NCBI GenBank assembly: GCA_014237395.1 | Contig: JABZFP010000043.1 | Span: 62,001-126,000, forward strand | DNA from: Desulfobacteraceae bacterium | Lineage (GTDB): Bacteria > Desulfobacterota > Desulfobacteria > Desulfobacterales > UBA5852 | Length of the DNA stretch: 64,000 bases | Direction: 5' to 3' | Shown: positions 16,564 through 25,601 of the stretch, one piece after another | How the letters are laid out: each line of letters begins with the position of its first letter | Position numbering within the stretch: position 1 is the first letter of the stretch | Notes under the pieces: model-generated | Told to the model about the DNA's origin: nothing | Database searches by the model: none | What the model saw: the letters and a program-made list of their open reading frames with translations, nothing else | Made by a program: the position numbers and the translations under genes

Positions 16564-18072
16564 TTAAGATTCCTGCTCGGCGCTTTCTATTAAGTGGAGT
16601 AGGGGCAATTCCATCCGGAACGTCGTCCCATTTTCACTGGTCTGCTTTACGTCAATCGACCCTTTGTTCTCCCGGATAAGTCCATATACCGTGCTCAATC
16701 CCAGCCCGGTGCCCTCGCCCAGTTTCTTGGTCGTGAAAAAAGGATCAAATATGCGAGGTAAATGTTCTTTGGGTATCCCGCACCCGCTGTCTTCAATCTC
16801 CATCACAGCCTGCTGCCGCACCGTATCGCGATACGTCCGAAAAGTCAGTGTGCCGGCGTTTTCCATGGCGGATACGGCATTCATTACCAGGTTGATAATC
16901 ACCCGGCAGATCTGGTTTCGATCCACATGAACCAAAATTTTGTCCGCGTAGATCTCTTTGACAATTTCAATATTCATCAACGCTTTCGGATCGCGAATAA
17001 GGGCCAGACTCTGGTCTACGACCTCGCTGAGCTGGACGATCTCTTTCGTCGGGTTTGACTGGCGGCTGTATGCGAGGAGATTTTTGACGATATCCCGACA
17101 GCGGTTTACGTCTTCAATAACCGCCGCGACCTCACCCCGTTCCGGGTCGTCCGCCGCCAATTCGGTCTGTTTCATTTCCGCGTAGAACAGAATTCCGGTC
17201 AGGGGATTGTTGATTTCATGAGCAATACCGGCGGCCAGCTTGCCGATGGACGCCATCTTTTCCGCCTGCGCCAACCTCGCCCGGGTTTCCTTCAGCTTTT
17301 TCTCGACAGCCTGCTTTTCCCGCAGGTCGGTGTAGATACCGACGACCGCGATCTCTTCCCCGTCTTCATAGATAATGGAAGCCGTTATCTCAACGGGGAT
17401 TTCTTCACCATCTGATTTCAAAATGGTGGTGTTCATATTGTGCAGTTTGCCTTTGCCTCCGATCGTTTCGTCTTTGAGGTGCTCTCGGATTTCTGCGGCC
17501 ACCCCCTCGGGATAAAGGTCGGCCACACTGGCATTTGTGGCGGCTTCCCAGCTGGAATACCCAAAGAGCTCCTGGGCGGCAGGGTTCATCAACAGGATAT
17601 TGCCGTAGCGGTCTGAGACCACAATGGCAATGGGCGACCCGGTGAAAATCTTTTCTAAAAAGGCCTCGGTCTCCTTGAGCGCAATCTCCAGGTTTTTAAC
17701 CCGGGTGACGTCCCGCACGCTCTCGAGAATGTAGGCTACTTTACCGTCATCGCCGAGAATCGGTGAAAAAACCCGATCCTCCCAGAGTTTTTTTCGGGAC
17801 TTGGTGGTAACACTGTGGAGGCTGCTCTGCCCTTTGCATTCAGCCACCACAGTGGGTAGCGGACATTGCTTGTTCGGGCATTGCTTCGCATTGTAGAAAA
17901 CCTCGTGGCAGGTCTTTCCCACGATATCTTCGAGGGTGGTATTAAATTTATCAAAGAACACCTGGTTGCCGGCTACAATAATTTTGTCGGGCGTTATGAC
18001 CAGCGTAGGGAAGGACAGGGAATCAAAAACCTTCATCCGCCAATCTATTTCCCTGAGAAGCTTCTCGTTCAT
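16564..18072 (-). CDS. PAS-PAS histidine kinase with Cys-containing PAS domain
   Basis: 502-residue soluble histidine kinase. PAS 1 (about 15-125) contains Cys55, Cys65 and Cys70 in a C-x9-C-x4-C arrangement typical of PAS domains suspected of redox or metal sensing; PAS 2 spans about 140-250. HisKA follows with His285 in A-H-E-I-N-N-P-L, then a complete HATPase (G-E-G-T-G-L-G-L-S). No membrane segment. It lies between the ACT-like gene (7-bp gap) and the hybrid kinase in the tail of the locus 1 operon, with the likely partner receiver at 19123-19506. Confidence 0.85.
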   Translation of the reverse strand: MNEKLLREIDWRMKVFDSLSFPTLVITPDKIIVAGNQVFFDKFNTTLEDIVGKTCHEVFYNAKQCPNKQCPLPTVVAECKGQSSLHSVTTKSRKKLWEDRVFSPILGDDGKVAYILESVRDVTRVKNLEIALKETEAFLEKIFTGSPIAIVVSDRYGNILLMNPAAQELFGYSSWEAATNASVADLYPEGVAAEIREHLKDETIGGKGKLHNMNTTILKSDGEEIPVEITASIIYEDGEEIAVVGIYTDLREKQAVEKKLKETRARLAQAEKMASIGKLAAGIAHEINNPLTGILFYAEMKQTELAADDPERGEVAAVIEDVNRCRDIVKNLLAYSRQSNPTKEIVQLSEVVDQSLALIRDPKALMNIEIVKEIYADKILVHVDRNQICRVIINLVMNAVSAMENAGTLTFRTYRDTVRQQAVMEIEDSGCGIPKEHLPRIFDPFFTTKKLGEGTGLGLSTVYGLIRENKGSIDVKQTSENGTTFRMELPLLHLIESAEQES

Positions 18073-18079
18073 TTTTCGC

Positions 18080-19105
18080 TCAACCCGGTGTCCGGAAAGC
18101 GGCCGCCAGGCGAGTTCGGGTCTCGTCCGCCGCGCCTTCGGGTAACATCAAGTAAATAGAAGCACAGGCGAAAACGGCTGCCCGTAACACGTCCGTCTTT
18201 TCCTTGAGGGTTTTGAAGGTAAAATCAGCGATGCCAAACCGGTCCCCGAAATGGGGCCCCTGGAAGAAAATCAACTCTACCGGGGCAGTGACCAGGAGGC
18301 GGTCACCTGCCGCCGGTATTTCAACCGCGATCCGGCGCGCCAGGGGAGCGCCCTGATCCGGTTCGCAAAGGAGCTGCAAATCGAGTTCAAAGGATTCACT
18401 GAGCTGGGCGTGCAATAGATGGAAACGGGTCGCCTCATCTTCAATGCGCTTGATCGTGCGTGTCCATTCGGCCGGCAGGTCAGCAGGCAGCCGATACGTA
18501 TAAAGCGCCAGATTTTTTACAACTTGGAAGCCGTATGTCTTAATCTGAGGCTCCCAGTACATGGCACGGGTTTCCTTTCTTTCACTGCGTGCCTCCGGGC
18601 CGCCGCATGGTTCCCTGCGCAACAGTGAGTCAGCCTTAAAGGGCGAATGATTTCCGGCAAATTCAAAACACGCCTGCATGACTTCGGCGGCTTTATCGAG
18701 TTGGGCATATTCGAGCACATATGTCAGGGTGCCGACCGAGGAGGCCACCGCGAAAACCCGCAGGCCTGCCTGCGCCAGCGCGCGCAACGAGCGGCCAAAC
18801 AACGTCAAACGCGACCGATGTGGAAAAAGCGTCAGCAACCCGACCCCCGCGGTAAATTCGGCACGCTCCTGCAGCATTGGTTCAGCATGCAACACGCTTT
18901 TTAACAATGCCTCGTGCGCAGCATCCACACAGCAAGTCGTGCGGGTGCCGCCGGCATCAGATTCGGTTGATAAAAAAAGCATGTTTATCTTACTGCCGGC
19001 CAGTAGACGGCTAAAGGCCGGCAGTAGACCACTGCCCCGGGAGTCCTCGCACAGCCGCACCAGGCAAAGCTCCCCGCTGATTTTCAACCCGTTGATTCCG
19101 GTCAT
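18080..19105 (-). CDS. ACT-domain-like protein of locus 1
   Basis: 341-residue cytoplasmic protein of uncertain family. The N-terminal half reads like tandem ACT modules of aspartokinase type: S-K-I-N-M-L-F-L-S, then C-V-D-A-A-H-E-A-L-L-K-S-V-L, then G-L-R-V-F-A-V-A-S-S and A-A-E-V-M-Q-A-C-F. ACT domains bind small ligands, often amino acids. The C-terminal half (about 185-341) is not recognised. It sits between a receiver gene and two kinases, so a ligand-sensing accessory role in that pathway is plausible but unproven. No kinase domain is present. Confidence 0.5.
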   Translation of the reverse strand: MTGINGLKISGELCLVRLCEDSRGSGLLPAFSRLLAGSKINMLFLSTESDAGGTRTTCCVDAAHEALLKSVLHAEPMLQERAEFTAGVGLLTLFPHRSRLTLFGRSLRALAQAGLRVFAVASSVGTLTYVLEYAQLDKAAEVMQACFEFAGNHSPFKADSLLRREPCGGPEARSERKETRAMYWEPQIKTYGFQVVKNLALYTYRLPADLPAEWTRTIKRIEDEATRFHLLHAQLSESFELDLQLLCEPDQGAPLARRIAVEIPAAGDRLLVTAPVELIFFQGPHFGDRFGIADFTFKTLKEKTDVLRAAVFACASIYLMLPEGAADETRTRLAAAFRTPG

Positions 19106-19122
19106 TGCGATAGCTGCAGCAC

Positions 19123-19506
19123 TTACAGATTATCCCTGACAATTTCCATGAGATTGTCCAGGTCAATGGGTTTGGGAATAAAATCATCGGCCAGCGTGCT
19201 CTTTCCATCCATATGCGTGTAAGTTGTGAACGGTATGGCGTCGGCCACCGCCGTTAAAAGCAGGACCGTTATATCCTTATATTCGTCATCCTTTTTGATC
19301 TCATTACAAAGTTCATAGCCGTTCTTGCGCGGCATCATGACATCCAGAATCAACATATGCGGTCTTTCATGCTTGATTCGGTCCCACGCTTCGACGCCGT
19401 CATAGGCTTTAGCGACCTGAAACCCTTCGCCTTCCAATTTCATGGAGACCGATTCCACCAGATCGGGATCGTCATCAACCACTAATATTAATTTATCGTT
19501 GCTCAT
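19123..19506 (-). CDS. Single-domain response regulator
   Basis: 127-residue CheY-like receiver without output domain. The acidic pocket (V-D-D-D, residues 10-13), phospho-acceptor Asp55 (L-D-V-M-M-P), Thr near 87 (L-L-T-A) and Lys in I-P-K-P are present, so it should be phosphorylated, probably by the kinases encoded downstream in the operon. Start 19506 is chosen over an ATG six bases earlier because AGGGAG is then eight bases away. It follows metF after 70 bp with no terminator seen. Confidence 0.85.
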   Translation of the reverse strand: MSNDKLILVVDDDPDLVESVSMKLEGEGFQVAKAYDGVEAWDRIKHERPHMLILDVMMPRKNGYELCNEIKKDDEYKDITVLLLTAVADAIPFTTYTHMDGKSTLADDFIPKPIDLDNLMEIVRDNL

Positions 19507-19576
19507 GGCCATTCTCCCTATGCTCAGTTAGTGCTGTTTATAGAAACTGCCTCGCGCAACGGGCATTTCGCGGTGG

Positions 19577-20500
19577 TTATACCTGTGGCCGGGGATAGAG
19601 ACCGGCGCGTTTCACGATCTCGGGCACTTTTTCTTCCCACTCGATGGCCATGATATGAAACCCGGAAACCCCTTCGATCTGACGCAGACGTTCAATGGAT
19701 TCAATGCAGATATCAATTCCCTCCTGCGCCTGCTTGTCTTTGGGCACGCCGGCCATCCTTTTAACCAGTTCATCCGGCACGTCCATTCCCGGCACCTTGT
19801 TTTTCATATACCGGGCCATGCCGGCGGATTTCATCGGCGTAATGCCGGCCATGATGTAAACTTGCTCATGCAGGCCACGGTCCCGGATACCTTGCATCCA
19901 CGTTTCAAACTTGTCGATATTGTAGATGCACTGGGTCTGCACGAAATCGACGCCGGCTTTTACCTTTTTGGCCAGGCGGGCAACCCTCAGCTCAAAGGGA
20001 TCCGCAAAGGGGTTGGCCGCCGCGCCAATGAACATTTTGGGCGGATTTTTGATCTCGGCCCCACCTTGAAACAGGCCCTTATCACGCATGCCCCGGACGG
20101 TCTGGATCAATTGCATGGAGTCCAGGTCATGCACGTTGGCGGCCATGGCGTGGTCGCCGAACTTGGGGTGGTCGCCGGAGAGGCAGAGCATGGTATTGAT
20201 CCCGTGAGAATAGGCGCCGATAATATCGCCCTGCATGGCCAGGCGGTTGCGGTCCCGGGTAACCATCTGGAAGACCGGGTGCAGATCCATTTGCCGCAGA
20301 AAAACACTGGCGGCAAAACTTGACATCCGGACCATGGCCGTCTGGTTATCCGTTACATTAACAGCATCCACATAGCCCTTGAGCAGGGCGGCTTTCTCTT
20401 TGACAACGTCAGGCAGGGCACCCCGCGGCGGACCGCATTCTCCGGTTACCGCCAGTTCACCCGATGCCAATACTTTTTCCAGTACACTTTCTGTTTTCAT
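19577..20500 (-). CDS. metF: Methylenetetrahydrofolate reductase MetF
   Basis: 307-residue TIM-barrel flavoprotein that reduces 5,10-methylene-THF to 5-methyl-THF (or the reverse), the folate step of the Wood-Ljungdahl pathway. Family features include the N-terminal G-E-C-G-P-P-R-G, V-T-D-N-Q-T-A, R-D-R-N-R-L-A-M-Q-G and the F-V-Q-T-Q-C-I-Y segment. Its ATG overlaps the stop of the metV-like gene by one base (TAATG), implying coupled translation. Acetogen-type MetF works with MetV and an HdrABC-MvhD module, all encoded directly upstream here. The electron acceptor is inferred from that context. Confidence 0.9.
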   Translation of the reverse strand: MKTESVLEKVLASGELAVTGECGPPRGALPDVVKEKAALLKGYVDAVNVTDNQTAMVRMSSFAASVFLRQMDLHPVFQMVTRDRNRLAMQGDIIGAYSHGINTMLCLSGDHPKFGDHAMAANVHDLDSMQLIQTVRGMRDKGLFQGGAEIKNPPKMFIGAAANPFADPFELRVARLAKKVKAGVDFVQTQCIYNIDKFETWMQGIRDRGLHEQVYIMAGITPMKSAGMARYMKNKVPGMDVPDELVKRMAGVPKDKQAQEGIDICIESIERLRQIEGVSGFHIMAIEWEEKVPEIVKRAGLYPRPQV

Positions 20501-21165
20501 TATACCAAATCCTCTCTGAGAATTTTACGGGGGCCGCCGCCCCGGCCGGTTCGCCAATCCTTGGCTGCAATGACGTCTTCATAGCGATCTTCGATCCCCA
20601 GCTCTTTCATGCGCTCCCAGATCAGATGCCAGGCACAATCCACGTCATTACTGATTTCACACTTGCCGTTGGTGGAACCGCCGCAGGGCCCGTTCATCAG
20701 CCGCTTGGCACAGCGGGCGATGGGACAAATGCCGCCGGTGAGCCCCAACAGGCAATCACCGCAGCCTTGGCAGCGCTCGGCCCAGATCCCCGGCCCTTCG
20801 GAAGCCCCCATGAACTTGGTATTCAAAGCCGGGTACACGTGGGTCTTTTTGAACCGCCGGGCCACTTCCTGCACCCCGCAGCCGCAGGCCATGGACACCA
20901 CGGCGTCCACCTGGTCGATATGGGGCGTGAGTTCTTCGACATATTCCGGATCGCACTGCCGCTCCAAGGTCAGTTCGCGGATATCCAGTGTCCGTCCTTT
21001 TTTCATGGAAGCCATCTGCAGCGCCGAGGCCAGCAGGGCGACTTCCTTGCGCCCGCCGGCCGCACAGACCGTCACGCACTCATTGCAGCCCACCAGCAGA
21101 ATCCGGCCGCAACCGTCGATACTTTCCATGATTTCATCCAACGGTTTTCGTTCAGCTGTAATCAT
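20500..21165 (-). CDS. metV: MetV-like iron-sulfur/zinc partner of MetF
   Basis: 221-residue protein matching the methylene-THF reductase C-terminal/MetV family. It has an N-terminal V-G-C-N-E-C-V-T-V-C segment, a second Cys cluster (C-G-C-G-V-Q-E), then C-Q-G-C-G-D-C and C-P-I-A-R-C followed by G-P-C-G-G, consistent with [4Fe-4S] and zinc sites. In Moorella, MetV is the obligate partner of MetF that passes electrons from the Hdr-type subunits. Here it is one base from metF and 28 bases after mvhD, matching that organisation. Confidence 0.85.
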   Translation of the reverse strand: MITAERKPLDEIMESIDGCGRILLVGCNECVTVCAAGGRKEVALLASALQMASMKKGRTLDIRELTLERQCDPEYVEELTPHIDQVDAVVSMACGCGVQEVARRFKKTHVYPALNTKFMGASEGPGIWAERCQGCGDCLLGLTGGICPIARCAKRLMNGPCGGSTNGKCEISNDVDCAWHLIWERMKELGIEDRYEDVIAAKDWRTGRGGGPRKILREDLV

Positions 21166-21193
21166 TGTCGTTTCATCTCCTTACGGTTGTGGG

Positions 21194-21628
21194 CTAGGAC
21201 GCCGCCAGACGGGATGCGCCCGCTTTTGCGGGATTGGGTCCCAGTTCCCTGATCTTTTCCGTGAATTCGGTGGCGATTTGGGCAAACCGGCCGCCCATGC
21301 CCGCGGACATGTTCACCATTTGTACACGTTCCGCCTCGATCCCGATCTCTTCCAGGAAAGGATGCAGAGCGGTCACCCGTTGCAACGCCTTGACGTTGCC
21401 GTTTTTGAAGTGACAATCCCCTTCCAGGCAGCCGGCCACGAGAACACCGTCGGCTCCTTTTTCGAGGGCCTTCATGATGTGGATGGCATCGACGCGTCCA
21501 CTGCAGGGCACGCGTATAATCTTGACGTTCGGCGGGTATTCCAGGCGCATACTGCCCGCCATATCCGCGGCCGTGTATGCACAGTAGTGACAGCAGAAGG
21601 CCACAATCGTCGGTTCAAACTGTTCCAT
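21194..21628 (-). CDS. mvhD: MvhD/FrhD-type iron-sulfur subunit
   Basis: 144-residue MvhD protein that links an electron donor to HdrA through a [2Fe-2S] cluster. Cys residues are at the expected places: C-C-H-Y-C (12-16), C-S-G-R-V-D and G-C-L-E-G-D-C-H. Despite the usual label of hydrogenase subunit, no hydrogenase gene is present. Its start overlaps the hdrA stop by one base (TGATG), so the two should be made in equal amount. In some organisms this family carries selenocysteine; here the positions are ordinary Cys. Confidence 0.9.
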   Translation of the reverse strand: MEQFEPTIVAFCCHYCAYTAADMAGSMRLEYPPNVKIIRVPCSGRVDAIHIMKALEKGADGVLVAGCLEGDCHFKNGNVKALQRVTALHPFLEEIGIEAERVQMVNMSAGMGGRFAQIATEFTEKIRELGPNPAKAGASRLAAS

Positions 21629-24600
21629 CAGGCACTCCTTTCAAGCAGGCCTTCAAGGCGCGTCATGATCGGCGCATCCTCAAACCGGGTAAGCTCGATC
21701 GCCTTGGCCGGACATTCAGACGCGCAAATACCGCAGCCGTGACACTTGGCTGGGTCGATCTCCGAATAGCGATCTTCGTTGATAAACGGGACGCCGTAAG
21801 GGCAGGCCCGCACACAGGCCAGACAGGTGGCACACTTCTCGGGATCGACCCGGGCCACCATGGCACCCAGGTTGATCGTATCCTTGGACAGCATGGCCAG
21901 GACCCGGCCGGCCGCCGCCTGGGCCTGGGCGATGCACTCCTTGATATTCTTCGGCGCATGGACACTGCCGGCCACGAAAAATCCGGGAACGGCAAGATCC
22001 GTAGGCCGCAGTTTGACATGTTCCTCCAGAAAAGAGCCGTCCAGGCCCCGGGTCAGATGAAAAATCCTGGCCAGGTCTTCCGTGGCTTCTTCATTGACCG
22101 CCATACCGGTGCTTAGCGCCAGACAATCCGCTGTGATCGCAAGTCTGCGGCCGAGGATCGGGTCGGTAAACGCAATCTCAAGCTGATCGCCATCAGGCGT
22201 CACTTCCGGCGGTGTATCTGTCTCGTACCGCACAAAGATCACCCCGCGCCGACGGGCTTCGGCATAGTAATTCTCGGAAAACCCGTAAGTACGCATATCC
22301 CGGTAAAGAACGAACACCCGCATTTCGGGGTTAAGGTCGAGCACCCGCAGGGCGTTTTTAATGGCGCTTTGACAACAAATGCGTGAGCAATTGGGGTTTT
22401 CAGGGACTCGGGATCCGACGCATTGAATCATGACCAGTTGGCCCCAGGCTTTAACGCGTTCCGGCTCGTCCTCGATCAGGCTGTCCAGCTCAATCTGGGT
22501 CGTGACCGCGGCATGTTCTCCAAGGCGGTACATCCGGGGAACGTTGTGTGTCGCACCGGTTGCGAGCACGGTCGCGCCGTGTTCAATCTGCCGGTAGTAC
22601 ATCCGGGGGCCTATCTGGAATCCGGTTTTGCACATTCCGGGCATGCCGGAGTGGTCAACCACAATGGCCTGGGTTATGACTTCAATCAGCGCGTGCTGGG
22701 ATACTTTTTCAACCAGGTCCGCCATATAGCTCTGGACATCATCACCTTCCAGCGTTTTGCGCACCGCCATGGCTATTCCGCCCAAGTGTCCGGCCTGCTC
22801 GGCCAGGTATACCCGGTGCCCCTGGTCAGCCAGCTCAAGGGCCGAATTCATACCGGATACGCCCCCGCCAAGAACCAGGACATCCTTGTTCATGGGCAGC
22901 GTATTGTCAGACAGCGCCTGGGCCTGGGCCACGCCGGAAACCGCCATGCGAATCAGGTCCTTGGATTTGGCCACCGCCATTCCCGGATAGTTTTTATGGA
23001 CCCAGGTATCCTGGTCGCGAATATTGGCCATCTCCACCAGGTACTTGTTGAGTCCGGCTTCGCGCAGGGTGTTCTGGAAAAGGTTTTCATGGGTCCGGGG
23101 TGAACAGCCGCCGATGACGACCCGGTTGAGTTTTTCTTTGACAATGGCGGCTTTTATTTTTTCAAGTGCTTCCCGGCTGCAGCCGTGGCCGGCGCTCTGG
23201 GACAAAACCACACCGGGCAGCTTGCCGGCGTATGCGGCGACTGCCTCCACATCTATGACACCGCCGATATTCTGCCCGCAGTCGCAGACGAACACGCCGA
23301 TGCGCGGTGCTTCGCCACTGACATCCCGCTCCGGCGGCAGCATGGCTTCCCCGTTGCCGGATGCAGCTAGAGGTGCCAGATTTTTAGAAGCAAGGCAGGC
23401 CGCCGCACTGGCTTGCATCATGGTTTCCGGAATATCTTTGGGGCTCTCAAAAACACCGCACACATAAACCCCCGGCCGTGAGGTGGCCACTGGACTGAAA
23501 CGCTGCGTGCGGGCAAAATTGTATTCGTTAAGTTCGATGCCCAGAACCCTGGCCAGTTGGCAGGCGGTTTCCGTGATACGGAACCCCGTGGAGAGGACCA
23601 CCATGTCAAACTGCTCGGTCGTCAGTTCAGAGGAAGCATCCGTGGCGTAGGAAATGGCGAGTTGTCCGGACGCGGCATCCGATATAACCGAATGGGGCCG
23701 GCAACGCTCAAGACGAACGCCGTAAGTTTTTCGGGCGCGGTCGCAGTAAATTTCGTAGTCCTTGCCATAGGTGCGCATATCCATGTAGAAAATCGTTGCT
23801 TCAATATCATCCCGGAAACGCTCCTTGGTAACGATGGCCTCCTTGAGGGCGTACATGCAGCAAACCCCGGAACAGTAAGGGACATCCTCCCGGTTGATGC
23901 CGCGGGATCCCACGCACTGGATCCAGGCCACCCGTTGCGGCGGCTTACCGTTACTGGGGCGAACCAATTCGCCACCGGTGGGTCCGGAAGCTGACATGAT
24001 CCGCTCGTATTCGAGACCGGTGACCACGTCGGGGTAAACCCCGTAACCGAAGTTTTCAAGCCGGCTAGGATCGAATAGCTCCGCCCCAATGGCCAGCACC
24101 ACGGCCCCTGCCTGTCGTTTTTCGACCCGCTCGCCATCGTCCGGATTGATGGCGCCGGCCGGGCAAACGTTGACCAAAGCGGCCACGTCGTCACATTTTT
24201 CCATGTCAATGGAAAAGGCCTGGGGGGTTGCCTGGGGGTAGCGCATGCAGGTCGGTGCCCGGTGATCCAGACCGGGTTCGAAGCGCACACACTCCGGGAA
24301 CGCCTTGTGGCAGTCGCCGCAGGCGGTACATTTTTCCATGTCGATGTATCGCGGGGCACGTGCCAGGGTGACGGTAAAGTCACCGGCTTGCCCCTTCAGT
24401 CCGCTCACCTGTGTCAGCGGCAGCACTTCGATATGTTTATCACGGGCATTTTCGGACAGATTGGGTGAAATGGTACATAAATCGCAGTTGTTGGTGGGAA
24501 AGGTGCGGTCAAGACGGGTCATCAAACCGCCGATGGTGGTCGCTTGGTCGATCAGGACAACATCCCGACCGGCTTCAGACAAATCCATGGCCGCCTTCAT

Positions 24601-24651
24601 TCCGCCGACGCCGCCGCCGATTACCAGAACTGTATTGTTTTGATTTGGCAT
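21628..24651 (-). CDS. hdrA: HdrA-like protein with two flavin modules
   Basis: 1007-residue HdrA, well above the usual 650. It contains two FAD-binding modules: G-G-G-V-G-G at residues 12-17 with the F-P-T-N-N-C-D-L-C cluster region, and a second G-G-G-V-S-G near 595. An early ferredoxin-like segment (C-T-A-C-G-D-C) and a C-terminal 2x[4Fe-4S] ferredoxin (C-A-T-C-L-A-C-V-R-A-C-P and C-H-G-C-G-I-C-A-S-E-C-P) are present. HdrA is the flavin-based bifurcation centre; here it would join MetFV, MvhD and the HdrC-HdrB fusion in a soluble complex. Whether both flavin modules are active cannot be judged. Confidence 0.9.
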   Translation of the reverse strand: MPNQNNTVLVIGGGVGGMKAAMDLSEAGRDVVLIDQATTIGGLMTRLDRTFPTNNCDLCTISPNLSENARDKHIEVLPLTQVSGLKGQAGDFTVTLARAPRYIDMEKCTACGDCHKAFPECVRFEPGLDHRAPTCMRYPQATPQAFSIDMEKCDDVAALVNVCPAGAINPDDGERVEKRQAGAVVLAIGAELFDPSRLENFGYGVYPDVVTGLEYERIMSASGPTGGELVRPSNGKPPQRVAWIQCVGSRGINREDVPYCSGVCCMYALKEAIVTKERFRDDIEATIFYMDMRTYGKDYEIYCDRARKTYGVRLERCRPHSVISDAASGQLAISYATDASSELTTEQFDMVVLSTGFRITETACQLARVLGIELNEYNFARTQRFSPVATSRPGVYVCGVFESPKDIPETMMQASAAACLASKNLAPLAASGNGEAMLPPERDVSGEAPRIGVFVCDCGQNIGGVIDVEAVAAYAGKLPGVVLSQSAGHGCSREALEKIKAAIVKEKLNRVVIGGCSPRTHENLFQNTLREAGLNKYLVEMANIRDQDTWVHKNYPGMAVAKSKDLIRMAVSGVAQAQALSDNTLPMNKDVLVLGGGVSGMNSALELADQGHRVYLAEQAGHLGGIAMAVRKTLEGDDVQSYMADLVEKVSQHALIEVITQAIVVDHSGMPGMCKTGFQIGPRMYYRQIEHGATVLATGATHNVPRMYRLGEHAAVTTQIELDSLIEDEPERVKAWGQLVMIQCVGSRVPENPNCSRICCQSAIKNALRVLDLNPEMRVFVLYRDMRTYGFSENYYAEARRRGVIFVRYETDTPPEVTPDGDQLEIAFTDPILGRRLAITADCLALSTGMAVNEEATEDLARIFHLTRGLDGSFLEEHVKLRPTDLAVPGFFVAGSVHAPKNIKECIAQAQAAAGRVLAMLSKDTINLGAMVARVDPEKCATCLACVRACPYGVPFINEDRYSEIDPAKCHGCGICASECPAKAIELTRFEDAPIMTRLEGLLERSA

Positions 24652-24684
24652 ATTGGTATCCTAGCTGTCTGCTTGAATGATTGT

Positions 24685-25557
24685 TTAGAGTCCCGCAAAT
24701 CCCAGAATCGTGGGTAGTTTATGCTCCCAACCCAGGGTTTCGATCTTGACACCCTGCACGAGGTTCTTGAGTTGGGCGATGGTTTCACCGGCGATGCGCT
24801 GGCATTCCATTTCCCTGTTCGGGGCCTTGCGTATTCTTTTGATCATTTCTTCGGAAATATGCGCACCCGGCTCATTCAGGGACATATAGCGGGCAATGCC
24901 CACCGACTTGAGTAAAAAAACCGTGGCGATTACCGGGACCTTCAAGGCCGCGATTTTCTCCAGGTCGGCGGCAGAGCGCTCCACGTCGAATACGGGCGGG
25001 GTGATCACAAAGCCGGCACCCGCCGCCACCTTCTTTTCAAGAGCGGCCAATTCGGCGTCCAGTGCCTGTTCGTCCGCAAAAGCGCCCAGCGTGCAACCCG
25101 TCATGAACTCCGGGTTGCCGTTCAGAGAAAAACCCGACATGTCCACCCCGTTCTGGAGAGAGCGGATAGCACCGAGAAGTTCCAGTTCATCCAGGTCATT
25201 CACCACGGTGGCATCGCGATGGTCGCCATTGGCCATTTCTTCACCAGGCACGACGACAAGGTTGCGGATACCGAGAAGGTGGGCTGCGAGGACATCGCCC
25301 TGCAGGGCCATCCGGTTGCGGTCCCGGCAATAGAGATGGATAATCGCCTCCATACCCTGCTGGTGGATAAGGGCCCCGCCGGCGAGGGCGCTCATTCGCA
25401 TGACGCCGTTATCCATATCCGGTATGATGACCGCGTCGACCCGCCCTTTGATTTTACGCGCGTTGGCGACCAACTCCGCGACGTTTACGCCCTTGGGTGT
25501 GTTCATTTCTGCCAGAACTACAAAGTCACCTGATGCCAGTCGTCTTTGAAAGCTCAT
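24685..25557 (-). CDS. Second MetF-like methylenetetrahydrofolate reductase
   Basis: 290-residue TIM-barrel protein of the MetF family, clearly paralogous to the gene at 19577 (shared R-D-R-N-R-M-A-L-Q-G, the G-I-R-N-L-V-V-V-P-G equivalent, K-S-V-G-I-A-R-Y-M) but diverged. It lacks the N-terminal G-E-C-G-P-P motif and reads L-A-E-M-N-T-P-K-G instead, and it ends earlier. It lies between the Sec HdrC-HdrB gene and hdrA. It could be a second catalytic subunit, act on another folate or pterin, or be a structural partner. Confidence 0.75.
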   Translation of the reverse strand: MSFQRRLASGDFVVLAEMNTPKGVNVAELVANARKIKGRVDAVIIPDMDNGVMRMSALAGGALIHQQGMEAIIHLYCRDRNRMALQGDVLAAHLLGIRNLVVVPGEEMANGDHRDATVVNDLDELELLGAIRSLQNGVDMSGFSLNGNPEFMTGCTLGAFADEQALDAELAALEKKVAAGAGFVITPPVFDVERSAADLEKIAALKVPVIATVFLLKSVGIARYMSLNEPGAHISEEMIKRIRKAPNREMECQRIAGETIAQLKNLVQGVKIETLGWEHKLPTILGFAGL

Positions 25558-25601
25558 AAATTCACTCTTCCTTTTGACAGTTTTGTGGCAGTTGTAGCGG
25601 A

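Noticed and set aside
18080..19105. Aspartate kinase
   Set aside because: Only the ACT-like region resembles aspartokinase; the amino-acid kinase domain and its K-F-G-G-T motif are absent.
21194..21628. Selenocysteine in MvhD
   Set aside because: This family sometimes carries Sec, but both MvhD genes here have Cys at all motif positions and no in-frame TGA.
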